From the NCBI RefSeq assembly GCF_000684975.1, contig NZ_BAXZ01000001.1, positions 124,001 to 188,000 of the forward strand: a DNA stretch of 64,000 bases, given 5' to 3'. Source of the stretch: Paraburkholderia acidipaludis NBRC 101816. Its GTDB lineage: Bacteria > Pseudomonadota > Gammaproteobacteria > Burkholderiales > Burkholderiaceae. Under the pieces are notes generated by a model. The model did not search any database and was not told the DNA's origin. It worked only from the letters and a program-made list of their open reading frames with translations. Of the stretch, positions 34,310 to 42,714 are shown piece by piece (the first letter of the stretch is position 1; each line of letters starts with the position of its first letter). Made by a program: the position numbers and the translations under genes.

Positions 34310-35260
34310 ATGTCCGCCATACGCTGGGAAAAGCGCGGTCTGATCTATACCGTCGACAAGCGGCTGCCATGGGCCGGCACGCATGCGCAGATTCCGACCT
34401 TCGCCGGCTTGCGCGACGGCGCCTTGACGCTCCTCTTCAGCAGCCGCACGCCCGAGAACCGCAGCCTGATTGCGAAGCTCCAGGTGCGCGCCGATGCACC
34501 GGGCGAGATCGTCTCGGTCGAGGCCGCCCCCATCCTGCCGCTCGGCAAGCCGGGAACCTTCGACGACTGCGGAATGATGCCTTCGTCCGTGGTCGAACAC
34601 GACGGCGTGCAGTACCTCTACTACATCGGCTGGAACGTGCGCAACACGGTGCCGTATCACAACTCGGTCGGCCTCGCGGTCAGCGAAGACGGCAGCGCAA
34701 GCTACCGGCGCCTGTACGAAGGCCCGATCATGGACCGCACCGCCCAGGAACCGTACTTCTGTGCGACGACCTGCGTGCGTATCGAAAACGGCGTCTGGCG
34801 CAACTGGTACCTTTCGTGCACGGGTTGGGAGAAGGTCGACGGCAAGGAAGAGCCGCGCTACCACCTGAAATACGCCGAATCGCGCGACGGCATCCATTGG
34901 GAACGCCACGGCACGATCGCGATCGATTACGCAAGCGCCGACGAAGGCGCGATCGCGCGCGCCTCGGTCTACAAGGACGGCCACACCTACCGCATGTGGT
35001 ACTGCTACCGCGGCCACGCGGGCTACCGCGAGAATCTGGCGAACAGCTACCGCATCGGCTACGCCGAGTCGTCCGACGGCATCGCCTGGCAGCGCCTCGA
35101 CGATCGCGCGGGCATCGAGGTTGGCGCGACGGGATGGGATTCGTTCATGCTCGCCTATCCCGAGGTCGTCGAAGCGGGAGGGCGGCTCCTCCTCTTCTAT
35201 AACGGCAACGGCTTCGGAGCCAGCGGCTTTGGCTATGCCGAAGCCGTGCGCGAAGCATAG
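34310..35260 (+). CDS. Glycosyl hydrolase 43/32-like five-bladed beta-propeller protein
   Basis: A 316-residue cytoplasmic protein with repeated beta-propeller motifs: WxKxGLIY, LLFSSRTPENRSLI, YLYYIGWNVRNTVPYHNSVG, HLKYAESRDGIHWERHG and YRIGYAESSDGIAWQRLDD. The repeats AxSxDGxxWxR are typical of the clan that includes GH43, GH32 and GH130. It has no signal peptide, so it would act on cytoplasmic sugars or nucleotide sugars. It lies 11 bases after the acyltransferase stop in the same operon. Whether it is an active glycosidase/phosphorylase or a binding protein is unknown. Confidence 0.72.
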   Translation: MSAIRWEKRGLIYTVDKRLPWAGTHAQIPTFAGLRDGALTLLFSSRTPENRSLIAKLQVRADAPGEIVSVEAAPILPLGKPGTFDDCGMMPSSVVEHDGVQYLYYIGWNVRNTVPYHNSVGLAVSEDGSASYRRLYEGPIMDRTAQEPYFCATTCVRIENGVWRNWYLSCTGWEKVDGKEEPRYHLKYAESRDGIHWERHGTIAIDYASADEGAIARASVYKDGHTYRMWYCYRGHAGYRENLANSYRIGYAESSDGIAWQRLDDRAGIEVGATGWDSFMLAYPEVVEAGGRLLLFYNGNGFGASGFGYAEAVREA

Positions 35261-35273
35261 AGAGAACCACAAG

Positions 35274-36017
35274 ATGAACCTGATCGCCGGAGACTTCGAG
35301 CAGCAGGGCTACCTGATCGCTTCATCACCCGCCTTGCAGGCGCAGATGCAGTCGATACGAAGCCGGTTCGAAAGCCGCTTCCTTGCGAAATTCCGCGACG
35401 ACGCACAGCGCAACCGCAATGTGATCAAGCTGCTCGCGGAAGACATCGAGACCAAGCGCTTCTTTTGCTCCGCCGATATCGTGAGCGCGCTGAGCGAGCA
35501 CCTCAAGATCGTCGAACCGGTGCAGACCGGCCCTATCGTCACGCATTACACGGCTTGCAATACGACGGGCAACAACTACGGTCTTCCATATCACCAGGAT
35601 TGGCCGAGCATGGGCACGTCGACGCGCGGCGTGATCGCCTGGACCTCGGTCACCAACATCGGCGTGAACGGCCCTGGCCTGCGCATCGTCCCCGGCAGCC
35701 ACCTGCGGGGACTCTGGCCCGGCACGCAGACCGACGGCGGCTACGTGCTCGAGCAGCAGGAAATCGACGGCTACCTCGACGTCCAGATCGAAGCCGGCCA
35801 GATCCTGTTCATGTCGCCGTTCCTTGTTCACAAGACTCGAACGTCTTTGGCGCGCGACTGGAAGCTGTCGCTGTCGTGCCGTTTCGACGATTTCGGCTGC
35901 GAACAGTGGGACCGCCGCAATTTCGTCAGCGCGTACAGGACGGCAGTGGACCGGCAAGCGTACTTGTCGGAACCTGCGCAAGCCGACAACCTGGAAAACA
36001 CCGAGCCCCAACAATGA
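35274..36017 (+). CDS. Phytanoyl-CoA dioxygenase (PhyH) family protein 1
   Basis: A 247-residue Fe(II)/2-oxoglutarate-type oxygenase. The metal-binding HxD is His107-Gln-Asp109 in LPYHQDWPSMG. A conserved VPGSH segment follows, and the distal His is His186 in LVHKTRTS, next to a 2-oxoglutarate-binding Arg. It may hydroxylate the sugar or its acyl substituent. It is 13 bases after the propeller gene, and its stop overlaps the next ATG. The start ATG at 35274 gives a normal PhyH N-terminus. Confidence 0.84.
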   Translation: MNLIAGDFEQQGYLIASSPALQAQMQSIRSRFESRFLAKFRDDAQRNRNVIKLLAEDIETKRFFCSADIVSALSEHLKIVEPVQTGPIVTHYTACNTTGNNYGLPYHQDWPSMGTSTRGVIAWTSVTNIGVNGPGLRIVPGSHLRGLWPGTQTDGGYVLEQQEIDGYLDVQIEAGQILFMSPFLVHKTRTSLARDWKLSLSCRFDDFGCEQWDRRNFVSAYRTAVDRQAYLSEPAQADNLENTEPQQ

Positions 36018-36865
36018 CCAGACAGACAGCAGACGCGCATCTCGACGCGCTAGCCACCGACGGGTACACGATCATCGAGCAAGGCATGTCGCCGGATGCT
36101 GCCGCCGCGCTTCTGCACGCGATGCGCGCGCGCAGTGCGAAACTCGCCGAAGTCGAGCTCGCCGATCAGCCGTTCCTCAACCGCGGCCACGACGTTCTCT
36201 ACAACCTTCAGCGCGAGGACGTGACGTACGCGCGCACCTTCACCGGCAACCCGCTCGTGATGACGATCCTGCTCGGTCTTTTGAACGACACCTGGTACAA
36301 GCAGATTCCGCAGGATCGGCCGAATTTCATCTTGCGCTCGCTGATCGGCCGCAGCAGCGGCGAACGCGCGATGCCGCTGCACATCGATTCGTTCGTGCCG
36401 AGCAGCGGGAAGCTCTGCATCGCCTGCCAGGTCGCCATCGTGCTCGAAGATCAGACCCCCGAGCGCGGCTGCACGGTGCTCGTGCCGGGCTCGCACCGTT
36501 CGGACGACTACGCGGACCAGTCCGCGATGGCCGATGCAATACCGATCCTGGCGAAGGCCGGCGACATCGTGATCTGGGACAGCCGCATCTGGCACGGCGC
36601 GCTCGGCAACACGACCGGCAAAAGCCGTTGGTCGTTGATCGCCACATTCGTGCGCTGGTGGATGAAGCAGAATTACGATATGACAGGGGCGCTGCCGCAG
36701 CACATCTACGAAGCGCTGACCGACGACGAAAAGGCGGTGTTCGGCTACTGCTCGCTGCCCCCGCGCGACGAGTACGACCGCACCGACATGAAAGCTGGAC
36801 ATGATTTCCTGAAGCCGACCGTGGCGGCGTATGGCGCCGCGCGAGCGAGGTGTCGGGAGGCGTAG
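36014..36865 (+). CDS. Phytanoyl-CoA dioxygenase (PhyH) family protein 2
   Basis: A 283-residue PhyH-like oxygenase, the second in tandem and only distantly similar to the first. The metal site is His123-Ile-Asp125 in MPLHIDSFVPS, the VLVPGSHRSDDY loop is typical, and the distal His is His194 in RIWHGALGNTT, followed by the Arg that would bind 2-oxoglutarate. Translation is coupled to the first enzyme through an ATGA overlap. It closes the operon. The complete active site suggests a working oxygenase rather than a relic. Confidence 0.85.
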   Translation: MTRQTADAHLDALATDGYTIIEQGMSPDAAAALLHAMRARSAKLAEVELADQPFLNRGHDVLYNLQREDVTYARTFTGNPLVMTILLGLLNDTWYKQIPQDRPNFILRSLIGRSSGERAMPLHIDSFVPSSGKLCIACQVAIVLEDQTPERGCTVLVPGSHRSDDYADQSAMADAIPILAKAGDIVIWDSRIWHGALGNTTGKSRWSLIATFVRWWMKQNYDMTGALPQHIYEALTDDEKAVFGYCSLPPRDEYDRTDMKAGHDFLKPTVAAYGAARARCREA

Positions 36866-36879
36866 CAGGGGGCAGGTCA

Positions 36880-37156
36880 ATCCCGCTTGGCGAGGTGCAG
36901 AAAGCGTTTTTCCCGCACCTTGAAGAAAGCAAGCTGTTGCTGAAGATCAACAGAGGGGAAATCGCGTTGCCGGTTCTTCGTGCCGAGCGTTCGCAAAAAT
37001 CCGCGCGAGGGGGTTCACGTTAAAAATCTGGCAGACTACATCGACATGCAGCGCGCAGCAGCGGTGAAGGAACGCGATCAGCTTTGCGGCCTAAAGTCCC
37101 GAATTCGAGGCAATATTGGTTGCCGTGCGTGCCTTGGATGGACACTACGATCTTGA
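36880..37156 (+). pseudogene. Broken PrtN-like pyocin/prophage activator remnant
   Basis: Joining two plus frames gives a PrtN-type sequence. The first part (36880 to about 37008) reads IPLGEVQKAFFPHLEESKLL and ends GEIALPVLRAERSQKSARG. The second part (from about 37014) reads VHVKNLADYIDMQRAAAVKE. The frame breaks at a run of five Gs (37009-37013), where the family expects four. The N-terminal ten or so residues of PrtN are missing and I see no start codon. PrtN activates pyocin genes and is common on Burkholderia prophages and islands. I recognise the family by eye, so the identification needs a search. Confidence 0.68.
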
Positions 37157-37169
37157 AGGGCGGAGATAG

Positions 37170-37189
37170 GGCATAGCGCTCGCTATGCC
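37170..37189 (+). terminator. Hairpin after the PrtN remnant
   Basis: A perfect 9-bp stem GGCATAGCG / CGCTATGCC with a 2-base loop, followed by TTTCATT. It is a plausible intrinsic terminator for the former prtN-like transcript, 13 bases after its stop. Confidence 0.5.
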
Positions 37190-37254
37190 TTTCATTGGGT
37201 GGTCGTCTAGCGTTTTGCGGGTTGTGACCGCGCTGCAAACAGTTGTCTGACCGA

Positions 37255-37929
37255 TTAATTCGCGCGGCGCACGGCAACTTCAGCGCATATGAGCAATCCG
37301 CGCGGGCGGTGCTCCAGTCCTGGCGGCCACTTATCAAATTTTCCACCCGCCTTTTCTAGCGCATCGTGACAACTCTTGTATACCGCATGCGCTTTCAAAA
37401 AGTAATCAAGCGTAGCATTGGCGTCCGCGTCAACCAAGCAGATCTGAAGTGTACGTTTGTCGCCCGGATTGCCACCGATGTCAGTATCGACGGCTTCCCA
37501 AGTACCGTTCGCCAAATCGAAAGTGGTCTTTCCCCAAACGGGAAAGTATTCACCGTTTTCCCAAACTCGGATCAAACGCAGCGTGTACCCTTTGGGCAAT
37601 TTTTTTGCCTTGATTCGGCCATGCACCGTCAATTTTTTCACCAACTCGCCCGAACGAGGGTTTTCGATCGTCACCCCAAATTTCGACGGCTTAGGGAGCG
37701 TTTTACGTCTATGAGTCAGGATTGATGCCACGATCAGCAGAAGTCCGATGACAACGGACGCGATTCGAGCGGTGGTACTGGGCATGAGCAGCGGGACGCC
37801 TTTAATGGTCGTGCCACCAATAAGCCCCAGAAGGGTAAGAGCGGCGCCCACCACAAAGACAATGTCTACGACCTCAAAAAAACTTTTTGCGGATTCGATA
37901 GTATTGTTTTCGGCCACAAGTTCACCCAC
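37255..37929 (-). CDS. Orphan membrane protein on an island remnant
   Basis: A 224-residue protein with two predicted TM helices (about residues 20-42, VDIVFVVGAALTLLGLIGG; and 52-70, TARIASVVIGLLLIVASIL). A soluble C-terminal domain of about 150 residues follows and has a beta-rich look (KFGVTIENPRSGELVKKLTV, YTLRLIRVWENGEYFPVWGK). I do not recognise the domain. Base composition is visibly more AT-rich than the neighbouring genes, and it lies downstream of the tRNA 3' end next to a broken phage regulator. Both facts suggest horizontal transfer. A role in phage defence or toxin biology is possible but unsupported. Confidence 0.7.
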   Translation of the reverse strand: MGELVAENNTIESAKSFFEVVDIVFVVGAALTLLGLIGGTTIKGVPLLMPSTTARIASVVIGLLLIVASILTHRRKTLPKPSKFGVTIENPRSGELVKKLTVHGRIKAKKLPKGYTLRLIRVWENGEYFPVWGKTTFDLANGTWEAVDTDIGGNPGDKRTLQICLVDADANATLDYFLKAHAVYKSCHDALEKAGGKFDKWPPGLEHRPRGLLICAEVAVRRAN

Positions 37930-38008
37930 GTTTTCCGTATAGATTCCGTACGCGAAGAAAAAGGGCCTAGCGCATAATCACCAAACCCTTGATCTATAAG
38001 AATTTTCT

Positions 38009-38084
38009 TGGCGCGCCCGGCTGGGATCGAACCAGCAACCCCTGCCTTCGGAGGGCAGTACTCTATCCATTGAGCTACGGGCGC
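38009..38084 (-). tRNA. tRNA-Arg (CCG)
   Basis: A complete cloverleaf on the minus strand. The acceptor stem GCGCCCG pairs with CGGGCGC. The anticodon stem CTGCC/GGCAG encloses the loop CTCCGAA, giving anticodon CCG. The T-loop is GGTTCGATCCC. The 3' CCA is encoded. The AT-richer remnant with the prtN-like fragment lies just beyond the 3' end, the usual side for integration at tRNA genes. Confidence 0.95.
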
Positions 38085-38391
38085 ATTGAGACGCTGGCGC
38101 CGCCACCAATCGCGAAAAAATACGAGGAAAGCGGCGCCGCAGTGAGACCGAGAGAATACCCGGTTTCGGTTAAACCGTCCACCGCACGGGCTTTGGCGTT
38201 GCGCCCCCTCCAGCAATAAGGGCCGCATATCCCAAACCCGTCCATCGACGCCCCGCCGCTCCGGGTAAACGCCCGCTGAAGACTCCCGCTGCTGCCCACC
38301 AGCCGCAAAACCTTGCGTCTATAATCGTCGGTGTTTGATCCATCGCTAGGTTGTACCGCTCACCACAATACCAACGGGAGACGAGACAAGC
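38085..38391. other. Intergenic region tRNA-Arg to cytochrome c
   Basis: A 307-base gap between the tRNA and the cytochrome gene, transcribed away from each other. Only the promoter regions of both are expected. The cytochrome has a GGGAGACGAG ribosome-binding site. I see no other feature. Confidence 0.4.
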
Positions 38392-39315
38392 ATGAGCGAA
38401 GCACCCCACGGAGCCCCGATCAAAACGCCCGGCCAGCTGATCGCCGCTGTCATCGCCGGGTTTGCCGTCCCCATCATCTGCTGCGTCATGCTCGCCTACT
38501 ACGTCGACAGCACGACGCGCACCGGCGCCGGCACCGACGAGCTTTCCGCCCAGCAAATCACCGCACGCATCGCGCCCGTCGCGCAGGTCTCGGTGCGCGA
38601 CGCCAACGCGCCGCGCGTCTACAAGACCGGCGAGCAGGTCTTTCAGGCGGTCTGCTCGGCCTGCCACGCCACGGGCGCGGCGGGCGCGCCGAAGTTCGGC
38701 AACTCGGGCGACTGGGCGCCGCGCATCGCGCAAGGCTACGACACGCTCTGGCACACGGCCCTCACCGGCAAGGGCGCCATGCCGCCGCGCGGCGGCACGA
38801 GTCCCGACGACTACAGCGATTACGAAATCGGCCTCGCCGTCGCCTACATGGCGAATCACGCCGGCGCGAACTTCCCGAATCCGCCCATGCCCGCACCGGG
38901 CGCCGCGCAGGGCGCATCGGGTGCGGCAGCGGCCGCGCCGGCTTCAGGTGCCCCCGCTGCGTCGGGCGCCGAGGCCAGTGCCGGCCAGGCTTCGGCCGCC
39001 GCAGCAGCAATCGCAGCCATTCCGCAGCCCTCTTCCGCACCTGCGGCAGGCGGCGCCGAACAAAGCGCCGACGCTTCGCAGGCCGGCAAGGCGCTCTATC
39101 AGCAGGTCTGCCAGGCTTGCCACGCGGCGGGCGTGCTGGGTGCGCCGAAGTTCGGCAACAAGGGCGACTGGGCGCCGCGCCTGAAGGATCCGATGGACAC
39201 CATCTATAACTACGCGCTGCACGGCAAGGGCCAGATGCCGCCGAAGGGCGGCTCGAACGCCTCGGACGACCAGGTGAAGGCCGCCGTCGACTACATGGTG
39301 AACGCCGCGAAGTAA
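38392..39315 (+). CDS. Membrane-anchored dihaem cytochrome c (c5-like)
   Basis: A 307-residue periplasmic electron carrier with an N-terminal TM anchor (about 17-42, AAVIAGFAVPIICCVMLAYY). Two class I cytochrome c domains follow, each with a CxxCH haem site (CSACH near residue 86 and CQACH near residue 245), an APKFGN(S/K)GDWAPR motif after it, and a downstream Met ligand (GAMPPRGG, GQMPPKGG). The two domains are clearly duplicates, joined by an Ala/Pro-rich linker. It would carry electrons towards a terminal oxidase. Confidence 0.92.
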   Translation: MSEAPHGAPIKTPGQLIAAVIAGFAVPIICCVMLAYYVDSTTRTGAGTDELSAQQITARIAPVAQVSVRDANAPRVYKTGEQVFQAVCSACHATGAAGAPKFGNSGDWAPRIAQGYDTLWHTALTGKGAMPPRGGTSPDDYSDYEIGLAVAYMANHAGANFPNPPMPAPGAAQGASGAAAAAPASGAPAASGAEASAGQASAAAAAIAAIPQPSSAPAAGGAEQSADASQAGKALYQQVCQACHAAGVLGAPKFGNKGDWAPRLKDPMDTIYNYALHGKGQMPPKGGSNASDDQVKAAVDYMVNAAK

Positions 39316-39336
39316 GCGCACGCAATAACCAAAGCC

Positions 39337-39374
39337 AAAGGGCTGCATCTCACGATGCAGCCCTTTCCGTTTTC
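39337..39374 (+). terminator. Intrinsic terminator after cytochrome gene
   Basis: A 13-bp perfect stem AAAGGGCTGCATC / GATGCAGCCCTTT with loop TCAC, followed by CCGTTTTC. It lies between the convergent cytochrome and Rep helicase genes and may serve both. Confidence 0.78.
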
Positions 39375-39421
39375 GCCGCGTCCTTGCCGTCGTGGTCAAG
39401 CGCCGCAATCGCGAGCAGCGT

Positions 39422-41512
39422 TCAGCCCTTCTGCAGCAGCGCCTTGAGGCTCGCCAGCCGGTCTTTCGGCGTCATCGGCGCTTCTTCCGCCGTGGGCGGC
39501 GGCGCCTCGTCCAGCCCCATCTCCGGGATGAAGCGCGACGCTTCGCACACCACCGTCTCGCGCGCCCGCTTGCGCTTCTTGCACCAGTTCAGATGCAGGC
39601 TGCGCTGCGCACGCGTGATCGCCACGTACATCAGGCGCCGTTCTTCTTCTATGCGCGCATCGTCGATCACGTCGTCCTCCGAGCCGCCGCGGTGGGGCAT
39701 GATGCCCTCCTCCACGCCCACCAGGAACACGTGCGGATACTCCAGCCCCTTCGATGCGTGCACGGTCGAAAGGCGCACGGCATCCGGGTCTTCGTCCTTG
39801 CCTTCCAGCATCGACATCAGCGCCACGGTCTGGATCAGGCCCATGAGGTTCTTGCCGGTGTCGGCGAGGCCGTCGGCGTTGTCGTAGCCCGTGGCCTCGC
39901 TGTCTTCGCCAATTTCCTGCTCCGGCTTCGTGCCCTTGCGCTTGAGCCATTCCAGGAACTCCAGCACGTTCTGCCACTTCGACTGCGCCTGGCGTTCGTC
40001 GAAGGCGTCGTACAGATACGCCTCGTAGTGGATCGCTTCCATGAGGTCGTCGAGCACCACGGTCGCCGGTTCCTTTTCCGCGCGCTCGGCGAGGCGCTGC
40101 ATGAAGTCGCAGAACACGCGCATCGGCTCGACCTGGCGCGCGGAAAGGCGCGCCTCGATGCCGCCCATGTACACGGCCTCGAACAACGAGACCTTGGCCT
40201 GCCCCGCGAACGAGCCCAACGCTTCGAGCGTGGTGTTGCCCACACCACGGCGCGGCGTGGTGATCGCGCGGATGAAAGCGGGATCGTCGTCGTGGTTGGC
40301 AATCAGGCGCAGGTACGCGCAGAGGTCCTTGATCTCGGCCTTGTCGAAGAACGACTGGCCGCCCGAAAGCACGTAGGGAATGCGCTCGCGGCGCAGCACC
40401 TGTTCGAAGATGCGCGCCTGGAAGTTGCCGCGATACAGGATCGCGTAGTCGCGAAACTGCGCCCGGCGCTCGAACTTGTGCGCGGAAAGGCGGAACACGA
40501 CCGACTCGGCTTCGTGCTCTTCGTCGTTGCAGGGCGTGACGGTGATCGTGTCGCCCATGCCGTGCTCGGACCAGAGTTTCTTTTCGAAGAGCTTCGGGTT
40601 GTTCGCGATGACGTTGTTCGCCGCCGTGAGAATGCGCACCGTCGAGCGGTAGTTCTGCTCCAGCTTGATGACGTGCAGCTTCGGATAGTCCTTGCCGAGC
40701 TGTGCCAGATTTTCGATGGTGGCGCCGCGCCAGCCGTAGATGGCCTGGTCGTCGTCGCCCACCGCTGTGAACGCGGCGCGCGGGCCCGCCAGCAGTTTCA
40801 GCAGCTCGTACTGGCAGGTGTTGGTGTCCTGGTACTCGTCGATCAGCAGGTAGCGCAGCTTGTTCTGCCAGCGCTCGCGCACAGGCTCGTTCTTCGCGAA
40901 CAGCTCGGTGGGCAGGCGGATCAGGTCATCGAAGTCCACCGCCTGGTAGGCGTGCAGCGTCGCCACGTAGTTGCGGTAGACGATGGCCGCCTGGTGTTCG
41001 TCCTCGTTCGAAGCGGTGGCGAGCGCTTCCTCGGGCATCACGAGGCCGTTCTTCCAGAGCGAGATGATCGACTGGATCTTGCGGATGAAGCCTTTATCCG
41101 TCGATCCCACCTGTTCCTGGATCATGGCAAAGCAGTCGTCGGAATCCATGATCGAGAACTGGGGCTTGAGTCCCAGATGCTCGGCTTCCTGGCGCAGGAT
41201 CTGCACGCCGAGCGAGTGGAACGTGCAGACCGTGAGCTGGTTGGTCGGCACCTTGCGGCCTTCCTTGCCGGGCGTGGTGAGCGTCTTGCCTTCCAGCAGC
41301 TTGCCCACGCGCTCGCGCATTTCGGCGGCGGCCTTGTTGGTGAAGGTGACGGCCGCGATATGGCGCGGCTCGAAGCCTTTCGCTTCGATCAGGTGCGCGA
41401 TCTTCTGCGTGATCACGCGCGTCTTGCCGCTGCCCGCGCCGGCGAGCACGAGACAGGGACCGTCGAGATAGCGCACCGCTTCGCTTTGGGCGGGATTCAG
41501 GCCTGCGGACAT
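39422..41512 (-). CDS. rep: ATP-dependent DNA helicase Rep (UvrD/Rep family)
   Basis: A 3'-5' superfamily 1A DNA helicase that helps replication forks past protein barriers. The 696-residue protein begins like E. coli Rep (NPAQSEAVRYLDGPCLVLAG). It has Walker A GAGSGKT, motif Ia TFTNKAA, Walker B YLLIDEYQDTNTCQYELL, motif III GDDDQAIYGWRGA, motif IV QNYRS, and motifs V/VI (TVHASKGLEYPHVFLVGVEE, YVAITRAQ). The C-terminal tail lacks the UvrD-style extension. It is divergent from the oxidoreductase gene. Confidence 0.93.
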   Translation of the reverse strand: MSAGLNPAQSEAVRYLDGPCLVLAGAGSGKTRVITQKIAHLIEAKGFEPRHIAAVTFTNKAAAEMRERVGKLLEGKTLTTPGKEGRKVPTNQLTVCTFHSLGVQILRQEAEHLGLKPQFSIMDSDDCFAMIQEQVGSTDKGFIRKIQSIISLWKNGLVMPEEALATASNEDEHQAAIVYRNYVATLHAYQAVDFDDLIRLPTELFAKNEPVRERWQNKLRYLLIDEYQDTNTCQYELLKLLAGPRAAFTAVGDDDQAIYGWRGATIENLAQLGKDYPKLHVIKLEQNYRSTVRILTAANNVIANNPKLFEKKLWSEHGMGDTITVTPCNDEEHEAESVVFRLSAHKFERRAQFRDYAILYRGNFQARIFEQVLRRERIPYVLSGGQSFFDKAEIKDLCAYLRLIANHDDDPAFIRAITTPRRGVGNTTLEALGSFAGQAKVSLFEAVYMGGIEARLSARQVEPMRVFCDFMQRLAERAEKEPATVVLDDLMEAIHYEAYLYDAFDERQAQSKWQNVLEFLEWLKRKGTKPEQEIGEDSEATGYDNADGLADTGKNLMGLIQTVALMSMLEGKDEDPDAVRLSTVHASKGLEYPHVFLVGVEEGIMPHRGGSEDDVIDDARIEEERRLMYVAITRAQRSLHLNWCKKRKRARETVVCEASRFIPEMGLDEAPPPTAEEAPMTPKDRLASLKALLQKG

Positions 41513-41664
41513 CGTTGCTGGATTGGAAATACGGGTGGGACGGCCTGGCGCCGCGCGGGAGGTGCGATGTTAACACGACCGCGTGCCACAATAACGCCCT
41601 CCCGCCCACCGCGGCCGTGGCCGCAGTTCAGTGCCGCCACGCCGCCTCTTGCAGGAATTGCCCC

Positions 41665-42714
41665 ATGACTTCCCCGCTGAAACTCGGCCTGATGGGTTAT
41701 GGCTTTGCCGGCCAGACCTTCCACGCACCCGTGATCGCGCATTGCCCCGCGGTCGAGCTCGCCGCCATCGCCACCGGCCAGCCGGAGCGCGCCCGCGCCG
41801 ACTTTCCCGAAGCCGCCATCGTCCCCGACCTCGACGCCCTGCTCGCGCTCGCCGACGTGGAATGCGTGGTAATTGCCACGCCCAACGACACGCACTTCGA
41901 CCTCGCACGCCGCACGCTGGAGCACGGCAAGCACGTGCTAGTCGACAAGCCGGTCACGCTCACCTCGGCCGAGGCGCGCAAGCTCGCCGCGCTCGCGGCC
42001 GAGCGCGGGCTTGTATTCGCACCGTTCCACAATCGCCGCTGGGACGGCGATTTCCTCACCGTGCGCGCGCTGCTCGAAAGCGGCGAGCTGGGCCGGGTCA
42101 CGCACTTCGAATCGCATTTCGACCGCTTTCGGCCGCTCGTGCGCCAGCGCTGGCGCGAAGACGCCTCGCGGGGCGGCGGCCTGCTTTACGATCTCGGGCC
42201 GCATCTGATCGACCAGACGCTTGCGCTCTTCGGCACGCCCGAAACGGTGACCGCCTTCGTGCGCACGCGCCGCGACAATGCCACGGCGCCCGACTACGCC
42301 CATCTCGTGCTCGGCTACGCCCAGCACGAAGCCGTGCTGCACGCGAGCGCGCTGGCGGCCTTCTCGCCGCGCTTCGTGATCAACGGCACGGGCGGCAGCT
42401 ATCTGAAGAACGGGCTCGACACCCAGGAGGATCAGTTGAAGGCGGGGCTGCGTCCGGGCCAGCCAGGCTTTGGCGCGGGCAACGAGGCGGGGCGTCTGCA
42501 TGGGCAACTCGCGGACGGCAGCGAAAGCGAGCGCAGCCTGCCCACCCTGAACGGCGACTACACCGGCCTCTATCGCGCGCTGGCCGCTGCGATCCGCGAG
42601 GGCGTGCCCTTCCCGGTGAGTCCGCAGGACGCCATCGACGTCATGACCGTGATCGAGCTGGCCATCCAAAGCGCCGCCGAAGGGCGCACGCTGCCCTTCG
42701 CGCGAGGACACTGA
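41665..42714 (+). CDS. Gfo/Idh/MocA family oxidoreductase
   Basis: An NAD(P)-dependent sugar or inositol-type dehydrogenase of 349 residues. The N-terminal Rossmann fold (LGLMGYGFAGQTFHAPVI) is followed by the EKP-like motif KHVLVDKPVT. The C-terminal alpha/beta domain has the segment GGGLLYDLGPHLIDQTL, whose His/Asp line the active site. Domain order matches proteins such as YdgJ-like dehydrogenases. The ATG at 41665 follows CAGGAATT and gives the standard N-terminus. The substrate is not identifiable. Confidence 0.9.
   Translation: MTSPLKLGLMGYGFAGQTFHAPVIAHCPAVELAAIATGQPERARADFPEAAIVPDLDALLALADVECVVIATPNDTHFDLARRTLEHGKHVLVDKPVTLTSAEARKLAALAAERGLVFAPFHNRRWDGDFLTVRALLESGELGRVTHFESHFDRFRPLVRQRWREDASRGGGLLYDLGPHLIDQTLALFGTPETVTAFVRTRRDNATAPDYAHLVLGYAQHEAVLHASALAAFSPRFVINGTGGSYLKNGLDTQEDQLKAGLRPGQPGFGAGNEAGRLHGQLADGSESERSLPTLNGDYTGLYRALAAAIREGVPFPVSPQDAIDVMTVIELAIQSAAEGRTLPFARGH

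Noticed and set aside
36880..38008. An att site duplicating the tRNA-Arg 3' end at the left edge of the island remnant
   Set aside because: I found only a 6-base match (TTGGCG), too short to support an attachment repeat.
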